Shown here: piece after piece, positions 1 to 11,300 of the stretch
Layout: every line of letters starts with the position of its first letter
How positions within the stretch are numbered: position 1 is the stretch's first letter
Source: Nymphaea colorata
Taxonomy: Eukaryota > Streptophyta > Magnoliopsida > Nymphaeales > Nymphaeaceae
Length of the DNA stretch: 64,000 nucleotides
Assembly (NCBI RefSeq): GCF_008831285.2
Contig: NC_045142.1
Coordinates: 12,540,716-12,604,715, forward strand
Reading direction: 5' to 3'
Translations under genes and position numbers: made by a program
Notes under the pieces: model-generated
Told to the model about the DNA's origin: nothing
What the model saw: the letters and a program-made list of their open reading frames with translations, nothing else
Databases searched by the model: none

Positions 1-932
1 CTCTCTCACCCTTGCTGTTTCCCCTTTTTCCGCCCCCTCTCTCTCTGCGGTCACTCTTACCCTCTCCGTCCGTCTCTCGCCCTCTCTGTCTGCCCCTCCC
101 CTTTGTCTGAACCCTATCTGCCCACACTCTCTCTTCTCTCACTGCACTCCCTCTCTTTACCGCCAGCCTCCTCCCACTCACCTCTCTCGTGTTCTCCCTC
201 TTGTTTTCAACCTCCCTCACAACCGACTGCCTTTTTCGAAGGACAGACCCCTCCCTTGAGGTCCCTTTTCGTCGATTTTGACTCTGTTGTGGCTATTTAG
301 TCAATTTGCAGCTTGGGGACGCATCTTCCCCCTCATAACAGTGAAGTGAATGCATTGGTGGTGGCAACATTGAGGGATTTTAGCCGTTTGAGGACCTCTC
401 GGACTCGTGAGGTGGCTGCCGGGAGGACTGCAACAGCTAAAACTTTGAAATTGGGGTGAGCAAGGCCCAATCGAGCCTAGATTGTTGTATATTTTCTGTT
501 GGAGCACGTATAATTATTGTTTGAGCATGTTAGAATTAAGAATTGATGATTTAAAATGCATGCTAGAGTTGTTTGCTATTTTGGGGAAGTTTATGGCCAT
601 TTTGAGAAGGGCGAGTACCTACGTGTATAATGGTTCCTCTAACATGTTGGGTAAATTTTCGAAGCAATAGGGAAGCATGGTAGAAATTGTGTTGATGTGG
701 AGAAGTTTTAGAACCGTGTTATAGAACTCGTGAAGTACGTTTTTGTTAAGGTGCACGCACGCTGTTGGTTGGGAAAGAGCATGTAAATTGGGTGTATTAT
801 TGGGAAGACGCTTCAACTGAAGAAAACAAATGGAAAATGTGTTAGTGATAGATTGATCGAAGCCTTGAGCTTAGATGTTTGGTGACAACCTCTAGGGTTG
901 AGTAGAGGCCTATTGGAGGGCTTTGTGAGTCG
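1..932. other. No gene recognised; CT-rich start
   Basis: Bases 1-300 are strongly CT-rich. Reading frames there are low-complexity Ser/Pro/Leu and not convincing. The rest looks like old repeat DNA without coding signal. Confidence 0.5.
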
Positions 933-1234
933 ACACTATCCGTCGACACCCTCTTGAGGCGATGACATGTACCTCAATGATTTTGTTTAATATTTGTTTG
1001 GATGGTGAAATTAAACTAGTAGAGAATTTACCATTTGTGCATGTATGCAGGTACACCGGGCACGTCCAGTAGACCTTGAGCAAACACTACCCGTCGACAC
1101 CCTCTTGAAGCGATGACATGTACCTCAATGATTTTGTTTTATATTTGTTTGGATGGTGAAACTAAACTAGTAGAGAATTTATCACTTGTGCATGTTTGTA
1201 GGTACACCGGGCACGTCCAGTAGACCTTGAGCAA
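933..1234. repeat. Two-copy tandem repeat, 151-bp unit
   Basis: Units 933-1083 and 1084-1234 align end to end with only a few substitutions. Both contain CGTCGACACCCTCTTGA and end GTAGACCTTGAGCAA. It lies in a region without genes that is probably part of a decayed retroelement. Confidence 0.9.
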
Positions 1235-2759
1235 CCAAACGTGAAGCTCGAGGCGTTTTGGAGTGTTTTGTGGACGCGCGACAGGTATGGCGACATTCCA
1301 GGCAAATCCCTGTTTGGGGCCAACTTGAGAATGTGTGTTCCTAGGATCCAATTGTGATGTGATTGAATGATTGTTTTGTGAGTGGATGTATGTATGCATG
1401 CGAATGATTTGATATATGATAAGCTTTGTTTTGAAAAGCTATTAGAAGCTTGTTTTGAAAACTGTTACGCTTTGCATGTGCATGCTAGAATTGATATCTG
1501 CTTAGGACAGATGAGGTGGGGTATCGAGTCGAGTGTCTCCTCGACCCCAATTGTGCATTAGAAAGCATCCTATAATGATAACTGCCTATGACAGCTACGA
1601 GCCAATCACAGATCGAGACTACTCTCCGGGATTTGGCTAAGTTTTGAAAGATGTGAATGATGTGTTTGATAAGATGTGAGTTTTTATGAATGTGAATGTT
1701 GTGATTTGTTGCATATGTATTGCTGTGGACAATGATGCAAATGAATGAATTGGAGGGCAGTTGTACCCGTACTGTATGACGACTAGCTAAGAATGTTAAT
1801 GATATGTGTGGCCCTCGTGTGGAGGCAATTGGATGTGTGGGTGCATTCGTGAAGTTAACCAACCTCATAAGCTAGCCAGTCTTTTTGTTAATGTGCAATT
1901 ATAATGATAATAATGAAAGAATAAGAGATGAGAGGCCAGTGGGATGTGATTATATGTTTGGGAGTTGTCCCGCCTTCGCCACTTGTCTCACATGTTCGGA
2001 GCGCAGGCGGTGCAAGGCCCCAGGGTACTCTTGTGTGATGTGCTTGGAGCATTGGACTCCCGCCTTCCCAACTTGGGTATCCTAGGGAAGGATGAATATC
2101 TCTTCTTGGAATTCACACACCTATGGATGGGTGCTTTACCGCTGCAGCGAGAATGGATCCATACTGTTATGGGCCACCACGAGGGTTGTCTCTCGCTGTA
2201 AGCCGCTCGCGGTGTGCACGTGTCTGTGTTTGCACCCACAGGAACTGTCAATTCACTGAAGCTAATGAAAATGAAAATATATGAATGAAATGTATGTGAA
2301 TGAAATGAATGAGAATGATATGTCTATGCATGTCTTGCATGTGAATTGAAATTGTGTTATCGTGGCCATTGAGTGGCCTTTATATGTCGTGGTCTATGTG
2401 AGGTGCCTTTTTGGCAAATGATGTGACTATGCCCTGTCACAACATGATGATGATTTGCTTTTATTATTGTAATTATCTCATATTTGAGTCTTACCTAAGA
2501 AGGTTAGGGGTTTTCCTGGCTTGTTGACATACTGCGAAGGCGAAGCCTTCAGTTGTTTCCTTTTTCAAGTTTTGGTGGACCAGGGGCAGCAGGTTGATCA
2601 GATGACTTCACTCACATCCTACTGGGGAGGTTTTGGGTCCTTTGTAGTGCCGACGCGTTTTATTTTGATTTTATTGATGTCTTGTTTTTGTTAGACATCA
2701 ATTATGTGGTTTGGAGCATTTTTGTCAAACACAGATGTGATTTTGTATGAATTGAAATT
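1235..2759. other. Unannotated repeat-like DNA
   Basis: No credible coding frame was seen. The composition and the LTR terminus at its right end suggest the inside of a large decayed LTR or retroelement. Confidence 0.4.
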
Positions 2760-2895
2760 GTTATATAAATGAAAGTTGCCACATTGTTTCGAAGGACATA
2801 ACTCCCTCCTTTTTGAATTGTTGTGTAGTCGCACCTCAATGCTTTATGTTTAGAAAAAAAAATTTGTTTGAGGGTCAAAAGGTTGGGGTGTGACA
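2760..2895 (-). mobile_element. LTR terminus, probably a decayed long-LTR element
   Basis: Read on the minus strand it begins TGTCACACCCCAACC, a common start of plant LTRs. A related fragment lies at 6755-6863 and shares the downstream block 'GAGGTG(C/T)GAC(T/G)ACACAA'. The other LTR end was not identified, so length and class (Ty3-type suspected) are inference. Confidence 0.45.
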
Positions 2896-3057
2896 AAAGT
2901 TGACTGAGTCCTTTCCTATCCAAAATTTAGAAATTATTTACACTCAGGAAACACATACAAAACTGCGTTTTCATATTTTGTTCAATAGTTTCTTCTTTAG
3001 AAACTATAAATTTTGAATCATGACTGTGTTATTTTGTTTGAATTCTTATTTTATGTG

Positions 3058-3058
<1 letters not shown>

Positions 3059-3098
<40 letters not shown>

Positions 3099-3199
3099 TA
3101 TATATAGAGTTGTACCCCCGTACCCAAAGTTTTTTTAAAATAGTTCGAACCAGTACCCATACCAGCACCCGTACCCGTACCTATACCTATGTGACATAG
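3059..3199 (+). mobile_element. Truncated copy of the hexamer-terminus (hAT-like) element
   Basis: A (TA)n tract (3059-3107) is followed by GTACCC/GCACCC hexamers and the end CTATGTGACATAG. It matches the right end of the complete copy at 49460-49844. No left end was found. Confidence 0.6.
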
Positions 3200-5064
3200 G
3201 ATACAAGTCATATTGTTCCCATTAAGAATAGAAGATATAACTCTTATTTTCCCCTTAATAAGAGAAACACATAAAAGTACCAAAATAAGAATATCAAGTG
3301 GATCATCATGCATGTTAGCCTGATTCTTGCAATCGCTAATGCTGGATATGTCAATTCACAGGACTTAAAACAATACTCAAACAATGTGAAAGACTTTCAC
3401 AGGGTGTGCATGCATGTACTAGGAGGCTATCTAAAGTTGGGAATAAACAACCTGGGACCTTCATATTGGCAGTTAGGAGGTTCAATGGTCAGCTACAGGT
3501 GCAACTTTTGGACATTTGGAATCAAAGGCAGAGCCTACACCCATGTATTAATGGATCTGATCTGTCTCTATCCCTATTCCCTGCTAGCATCATGGTTTTT
3601 CTCAGTGATGAGTTTCAAAGGAGAATATCAATGTCAAATATTATCCATGGAAAGCATCCGTGGATGTTTCCTTTCAGATGAATAACATTTATTTTGGTCA
3701 TGATTATGAGATGACACTGACATGAGATTTGTTCAGCAACAGATTACAAAGCAGAAAATGGACAAGATAGACGGCACTAATGAGAAACCATTTGCATTTC
3801 CTCTCAAACATTGGACTAAACTTCAAAGCTCAAACTGATCATGCAATGGTAAAATGAAAATGATACCACTTTTTATGTAATATCAAGCATAGTAAAAAAT
3901 ATCTCCAATACTTAAGAAATACGCCAATATTATTACCATTTTGAAGCTTCCTTCTAACATCAACAAAATATCCTGACATTCAGTAAAATCAACAAAAACT
4001 AAAATTCCACAACATGATCCCAAGATATAACTGATGTATCTCCAAGACTACAAAACAGACCCCCTTTCATATTTTTAAGCTTGTTACGTCATTCTTTCTA
4101 TTTATTTTATATTTCCAAAAGTTTCTTTATATGTCATGTCATATTGTTTGGAAAAAAAACTAAAAAACCAACTGTCTCCTAACTTCTTTTCATTCATATA
4201 TTTTCAAGATGAAAAATGAAAATGTAGATTTTCATGGCATTTTATTGAGAAAATTAAAATCTCCCTTCCCACCCCCCTCCTGCCACCCCTCAAAAAGTAA
4301 ATGTCAAAGGACTATCTCAAATGGGTCGATGTCTGGGTTTGAAAAAATTTGTGTGCAGGGATGACTATATATATATACATATATATATATATAGCAACAT
4401 ATTCATGAACCATGTGAATGTTCAAAGGAAAAGATGACCAAAACTAGGCTGCTTAAATGGAGGGTTGCATTAATGAATGCAGAATCAAAGAAAAGAAACA
4501 CAAAAAGGGAAAGCAGATTTTACCAGATGATAGTGTATCTTTCTCTAATTGGGCTGAAAAACTTTTCAACTGCATTAGACAAGGTAGATATGGTTAAAAA
4601 ATCTACTCTAATGTTTATAAAGAGGAGTGATTGTGTATGGTAAAATCACAAAATACCGTAATCACATCACAAACTAACAAAGCTGTTAATATATATATAT
4701 ATGTATGTATGCATGCATATATTCTTTGATGTACCTTTCCTATATTTCTTTTGCTTTTCACTGTTCTTTGTATCTTACTGTAGCCATTCTGCTAGAGTTC
4801 TAGCATTTGTAAGCTGTCCAGCAGTTAGAGAGGTAGCTCACTTTCTGTTTTCTCAGGACTATTTTGTCCCTTTTCATGATTCAAGCTTCTGTGAAGCATA
4901 TTTCCACTTAAATGAGACTTATCCTTTCAAGTTTCTAGCTTTGTTTAGTGCACAGTGAGCATAAGAGACTGACCTATGAGCTCTAAAGGCTCTTCAGATG
5001 ATTACTTTGGAGAGAAAACAGGAACCTTTCTGACATAGATTTACATCTACATCACCTACTGACA
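3200..5064. other. No gene recognised; possible LTR end and primer site
   Basis: AT-rich DNA with a (TA)n tract near 4363-4393. Its right end reads CTGACA followed by TGGTATCAAAGC at 5065-5076, one base off the copia tRNA-Met primer site. This may be the end of a degenerate copia LTR, but no coding part of such an element follows. Confidence 0.3.
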
Positions 5065-5819
5065 TGGTATCAAAGCTCAAGGCTGTTCTTCTTGATAAGT
5101 TCCAAGGTGAATATGAAGATGAAGTGCTTTTGCGGCTTGTGGGACTTCGGAGTACCAAATCATGGAAGCCAGTATTATTATTTCTTCAAGCCCTTAACTG
5201 GTGTGTATCTTCTTCTTCTATTGTTTCTTATCTTCCAAAGTGGACAAAAACCTTTATCTCTTCTAGTCGTTGAAGTGGACTCCCACCATGTGACATGGGC
5301 CTCACAATGAAGCATCACATAGGAGGAAACGATCTATGGGGATTTGTTGCTCAGAAAAAGTGCAACAATTAATTCTTAGACAGATGGTGGAAGGTAAATC
5401 TCAGGAATTGGAAGGATATAAGGATAGGTATATCAAACTATGGAAACAAGCGAAAATAATGAAATGGTGAAAGTTAAAGGTCAATTCAAAAGAAATGAGG
5501 AAAATAAAGCTATATTGGCCTATGGAAAGATGTACAAAAAGAGAAAGACCATACATGTAAATATGTACAAGATCATCTCATGTCTGCCAAATACTGTAAA
5601 TATGCCAACTGGTGCTCAATTGGCAAAAAATAAATGGGCAAATTACGCATGGAAATGCCTCAAGGATATGAATAAAATGAAGCCTATAGCCCACAAATGC
5701 AACATCCAAATGAAGTTCTTGTGTGCAATATGGAGGCAAAATAATATGTGAATACTTAGTACAGATCAATCAATGGATGAATTCACCATTTCTCTTGAAC
5801 TCCCAACCAAAAGATCCTC

Positions 5820-6629
5820 ATGATGTTATTAAAGATAATAACAAAATCCAAACAGAAAAGATTTACAAATTTATGCAAGGCTTTTATGTTTTCTATGTTG
5901 TCAAGGCAACCAGGCTACCGCTGCCTGACAAGCCTAGACCAGCCTAGGCAAAAAGGCCGACCAATTTTTATTGGAAGAAAGTGGCTTGCACAAGGAATTG
6001 GAAGAACCCCACCACATATGGATCCAAAATTATCAAAAAACAGATTGGCATGTCTTAATAGGATTTTTATTTATCTACATCAAAATCGCCAAGCTCACGG
6101 TGAGTTTGCAAAGTTTTCTACAGGGATTGGAGATCTATGTGCAACTGTAGATAAAGATGATTATCCACCCATATCTTGGTGGATTAAACATGGGCATGCT
6201 TATCATACGTTTCAATACATTGCTTTCAAATTGCTAGTCCAACCTGCTACATCTTCATGCTATGAGAGAAATTGGAGTACATAGTCACAAATCCACAATA
6301 TAAAACGAAATAATCTCACAAGCAAACGTGCAGATGATCTGGTTTACGTGCATTCTAACCTTCGGCTTCTTTCATGAAACAAAGAAGAATATATGTAAAT
6401 ATGTATATGATTTATTGGTTTAGATGTTTCTCTTCTTATTCGATATTAATTACAATTTTTTTTGTCTTGTAGGGAAGGAGAAACTAAAAATTGGGACGTG
6501 AATGTTGAGAACTTTAGCTTAGAAGAAGACAATGAACTTGAAGCTGTTAATTCAAGATTTGAAGAACCTTCTATTCCATCAACATCTTCTAATCTGCAAG
6601 AAGAGGAGGACGAGTTTGACATTGACTAG
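5820..6629 (+). pseudogene. hAT-family transposase relic, C-terminal part
   Basis: The plant hAT C-terminal dimerisation region is readable. 'PPISWWIKHGH' is followed by 'LLVQPATSSCYERNWST', then after a stop 'IHNIKRNNLTSKRADDLVYV' and 'HSNLRLLS'. This matches the usual W-W, CERNWS, IH-KRN-L and DLV-V--NLRL spacing. Breaks seen: in-frame TAG at 6282-6284 and TGA at 6375-6377. A probable intron 6395-6472 (GT..AG) joins '-NKEEYM' to 'EGETKNWDV', ending in an acidic tail and a TAG at 6627. Upstream frames (5440-5820) have weak or no similarity. It is decayed and immobile. A terminus of the hexamer type follows at 6690-6736. Confidence 0.7.
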
Positions 6630-6689
6630 AATGATGATAATAATAGTGTTCTTATGATAAACATTTGGCGTACTCACAATTTTCAAAAT

Positions 6690-6736
6690 TGCCATGTCCA
6701 AACCCATACCACCGTACCCACACCCATGTGCCATAG
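6690..6736 (+). mobile_element. Right terminus next to the hAT relic
   Basis: Hexamers CCCATACC, CCGTACCC and ACCCATGTG run into the end CCATAG. It resembles the right ends at 3199, 34040 and 49844. It sits about 60 bp after the transposase stop, which ties the hexamer-terminus family to a hAT transposase. Confidence 0.55.
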
Positions 6737-6754
6737 TAAATGGATTATTCACCC

Positions 6755-6863
6755 TAATGTTATTTTGATTTGTATAGCTCCACTTTGATCATTGTGTCGT
6801 CACACCTCGAAGTGTTATGACGAAAGACAAAAGGTTTTGGGGTAAAAAAGTCAGGGTGTGACA
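6755..6863 (-). mobile_element. LTR-terminus fragment
   Basis: On the minus strand it begins TGTCACACCCTGAC and contains GAGGTGTGACGACACAA. It is related to the terminus at 2760-2895. Only about 110 bp are recognisable. Confidence 0.5.
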
Positions 6864-8247
6864 GACTAACATAGAGATAATCTATTTCCATTGCCAAAAA
6901 CCAAGGCATATAAAACCAAAATTCCCTAAATTGAAGAAAGTTGACAAGAAAGTAGCCATTGCCAGAGGCTATCCAAAAAAAAAAAATAAAATAAAGCTCT
7001 ACTGGAGGTATGTCACTAGCTTAACTTTCTCTTCAACCTTTCCTCTCCTTCATGCCAAATGAATCATGTTGTTTCACAATTAAGAACAAATAATACCTAA
7101 TTTTTTTTTATAAACCCCACGGAACTTCTTCGAAAAGTTTCCAGTTAAGAAATACTAGCTGCAAATACAAATAAAATGTTCACCTATTTTTGCACCTGAA
7201 GTTGCACATAGTGGCTGCCAAATAGTTTTATCACCTGAAGAAGAAGATGGAGAAAGATATAGAAAAGGCAACCTATTTATATGGATTTTTAGACTTGTCA
7301 AGACCTTTCTATATTGCTGCTAATAGAGAAGATATCTCTTTTTGACATCAAAACTAGGTCACACTAGCTTAGGTGACACTTGTAGCGCTCTTTAATGAAA
7401 TTTTGTAATGGAATTTTTAACTACAATGAATGTATTGTGGGAAAATTGAAGCCCTTACCTTTTGGAAATAGAACTTATGCAAGCAAATCTCTTTTTGAAG
7501 TGATTCATTTGAATGCATGGGAAACAACTCTGATTATGTCTAAGCCTACTTTTATTATGTTATATTTGTTGATGATTTTACTATATAATTTTGGATTTAT
7601 TTCTTGAAAACATAAATCTGTAGTATTCTCATATTTCAAAAAACATCAATCAATTAATTAGAAACCAATTTGAAAAAAAATATATTAAAATTTAGAACTA
7701 ATTCAGGAGGAGAAAATCTTTCAAATGTATCCAAAAGTTATTTGGAAAATAATGAATTTTACATCAGAAGCCATGTCCAAAAGCTCCTCAAAAAAGGAAA
7801 TAATGAAAGAAACTCTGTCATATCATTGAAACCAGTACTAATGCTTTGAAGATATGTTCCTGAAAAATTTAGGCTGAAGCAGTTCCCACATCTGTTTACA
7901 GAATCAGTAGAATGCCTTCAAAAACAGTAGATAATACACATCCGTTTCAAAAACTACATAATCAAACTTTCTTTTTTATGGTTTGAAGAGGTCTGACTGC
8001 AACACGTGGTGTAAGTGTAACATATTGGGAGGACTAAAATATTGGGGGCCTGCCTATTGCAAGACAGGGCCAATCACGAAAATAGAAACAGGCAAAACAT
8101 CTTCGTATTTCCAGCCTCTATAAATGTAATGGCAGCCTTTACAATAAAACTGATTTTTCAGCAGACAAGGTTTACTTCCAGAAGACAAGACAAATTAAAA
8201 TGACGCCTGTTCAAGTTACTTCATTTTATTGAATAAGGAAAACTTAC
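6864..8247. other. Intronic or 3' DNA, nothing recognised
   Basis: AT-rich; no exon of the host gene and no mobile element could be supported here. Confidence 0.4.
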
Positions 8248-8319
8248 TGTTGGTGTGCTAAATGCTTCAATTGCTTGTAGCCTTTCTTCATGCATATCTT
8301 CAGTCATTAAAGGTGGATC
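8248..8319 (-). CDS. RAB3GAP1: RAB3GAP1 exon 18
   Basis: 72 bases encoding [20 protein letters not shown] plus STPT, phase 0 to 0, donor GTAAGT. It matches the conserved 'PAPMTEDLLEEQ' box. The next expected conserved block (FKAANP, then the RW-SP region) was not found between 1 and 8247. Confidence 0.9.
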
Positions 8320-11300
8320 CTAATCCCAAACATTCAATCTTTTCAGAACATTAAGAAAATGTCAAAAACCAAATACTTGTGAGACAAGCCATGTACCAAA
8401 GCAAGCCCATTATCATACCTGAGTAATAGGAGCATGCATCAACTGGTGTGATTTTAAAAGCATCATATCCTTTATTACGCCAGCAGATCCCCTTCTTGAT
8501 GAACAAGCTGACTGATGTATTCCATCGACTCCACTACTAGACTCAATAGGTTTCCTGGATACAAGCTATTATTCAATCTCAAAGGTTTCTTATTTTGCAG
8601 ATATAGAGAACAAGGACCAAGACAAATAAACTATGGGTTGGTTAACATTTAATATAAACTATGAACTATGAAGTGATATCCTTAACTCTATTCAAAATGC
8701 GCAGATCAATGATAATCCAGTTCCATTGATTAACAATATGAAGAATAGCATTCACTACAATGTACATGACTAGACAAGAAAAAACTGGCAGATAAAATGT
8801 AATGTTTGGCAGATGACAGATTTATGCTCAAGAGAGAGAAAATTCTTAATACTGTTAGCAATCAGTGAATTGGGACACAAGCTGCTCTTTCTAGATTTCA
8901 GCAGAATTAGAAGACAATGCATCAGAATAGAAGAAGATGAAACACCTGATGGCAGTTAATTCTGCAACACAGAAGTAAAAGTGATTAAAGAATTTCAGAG
9001 ACTACAGCCTCGGTCAGGGTGTTCTAGGCTTCAAGCAGCAATTCAACGGCTCAAATCCCAGAACAATTGGACATGGAATCTATTTCATGTTCTTAAATGA
9101 ATATTATAATAAATAGGGTACAGAAATACCTTCTACGATAAAAGAATTACAATGCTACCATTAATGAAGCACTACCTGAGATAATGCATTGGGTTGGACC
9201 CAAATTGATCCAACTTGGCCCCAAATATCACAATGTCTTCTTTTCACCTTTCCTCAAGTTGTACATGGTACTAAACCATGAATAACTTGCCTTATTGCAT
9301 CTAAGACTTGTTTTTAACTTTTTATCAATCCTGTTGTCAATTTATTAGCAATTTGATCTACAACCCTCACAAATTCAAGTTCAATCTCATTCTCTTCAAC
9401 CTTTTGCCCCACAAAATGTGAGTCTATCTCAATACGTTGACTCAGGTATGATGAATATTGAATAGGATGAAACAAATACGGATCACACTTTCATTATCAT
9501 GTAATAAAAGAGATTACTCAGCTATGATGAATAGGTCTTCAAGACATATCAATGGCGCCGTATGAATTATATGTCTATAGTAATGCAGACTGAAAATAGG
9601 ATCCTGATGCACCACAGTTCATTTTTAGATATTGTATTTTCCTTGGAATAAATTTGGCATCTTGGAGCACTAGAAAACAAAAGGCTATTGCCAGATCGAG
9701 ATCTGAAGCAGAATATACATTCATTGGAAGCTACCATTGTGGAGGTTACAGGGGTCTGACATCTGTTAACAGAAACGAGGGACTTTGTCCCTCAATCTCT
9801 TTTATTATATGATAATTGTGCATCTTGCCTGAACTTTTTCATTTATGCAAAAAGTCATCCCCCACTGTACCTTTCAAATATATAAGAATCCCCTTAATGG
9901 CCTCCATACAAAAGCTACAAAACTTGATTGGCTTAATGCTTAATAGACATTGTTCCAAGTGAAAGTGGGGTCTTGCAGCATTTAAACCAAGAAAAAGATT
10001 TGAGTTCTCAAATGTTTACAGTGTGTCATACTTGCTACAATGAGAATTTCAAGAGTGTATTTATAATTGTGTGAGGGTCAGCCATCTATTTTCTGTGAAC
10101 TACAACTCCAAGAAAATAACGCAAGCTTTTGAAATATTTAATTTTGAATTTCCAGATCAAAAGTCATTTGACCTTTTAAAAGTGATCCATGGAAGTCCCT
10201 ATGGCTATAAGAATAATATTGTTTACATATATCAGTGACAAGGTGATAGTGTCTTGCCTTCTGAACATAAACAACTAAAAGGGACTAACAAAAGCCACAC
10301 TTTTGTATCTCAAGGGAGAAACTATTAAACCAGGTGTGAGATGCCTGTTTTGCCCATAGACTGATTCTTCTATGTTTACACATATATTTCTTGAAATTTC
10401 CTTTTGCATACGTGTTGATAGCTCCATCTAAACTTCCTCCTATGAATCCTCATGTAAGAAAGCATTCTTGACATGGATTCCAACATCCACCTATGCTCAA
10501 CAGCTCACAAAAGGATGATTCAAATCATTCCCATCCATACAACCAGGCAGAACACTTTATTGTAGCTTCCGATTAAGTAAATCCTTTGGCGAGGAAATCT
10601 TCCCTTAAACCATTCAATATTTCTATCTGGTTTGTAACTTTTCTTCATATACCAATTTGGGTCCAACAACATTCATGTTCGATGTTGGGAACAATCTCCC
10701 AAGTTTCACATTTATCAAGGCCTCCATCTCATTTTCATGGTTTCAACCCATCATCTCAAAATTTGCTGCGTGATGAAAAGTTATAGCCTCATTTTCCTAA
10801 ACTAAGCTGCTAAAAACAATTGGAAATCCATTGAGAAACTATCATCGCTGACCACTTGTCAACCAGATGTCAAGTTTCACCTATATCTCCTAACATTGAG
10901 TGTTTATGTGAAGGTGGAGGATGATCCATTTTGTCATTCAAGGTTGAGGAGTTCTCCTTCTCTCACTGGCTATAAGCATTGCCTTCTATGTCACATGAGT
11001 ACAGAATTGGTGCAAGTAGGAATGTGGGTGCAGACACGAGTACGGAGCAATTTTTGGGCAGAGTCCAACCTTAGAAGTGGGAACGAGAAGCACTTCTATA
11101 AGTGGAAGTGAAAATTTCCCATAAGAATTGGGAAACAAACTAGGAAACAGACAAGCAGATGATCACAAAATGAACCGAAAGTGAAGAAGAAGTGAACAGA
11201 AAAAAGAGGAATTCAATCATTAAGCATTTATGAAGCAAATAGGAAGTGAAAAATATGACCTAACAAAGATCAAACACACAAGTTTCAAGCTCAAATTTTT

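Noticed and set aside
103-300. Open frame in CT-rich DNA
   Set aside because: Low-complexity Ser/Leu/Pro sequence caused by the CT-rich base composition; no splice or family support.
3308-3685. 125-aa open frame on the plus strand
   Set aside because: No recognisable motif and no gene context; likely a chance frame in decayed repeat DNA.
4454-6744. TAAATGGA at 4454-4461 and 6737-6744 as the target duplication of the hAT relic
   Set aside because: The left copy is not followed by any terminus-like sequence; an 8-mer match in AT-rich DNA can be chance.
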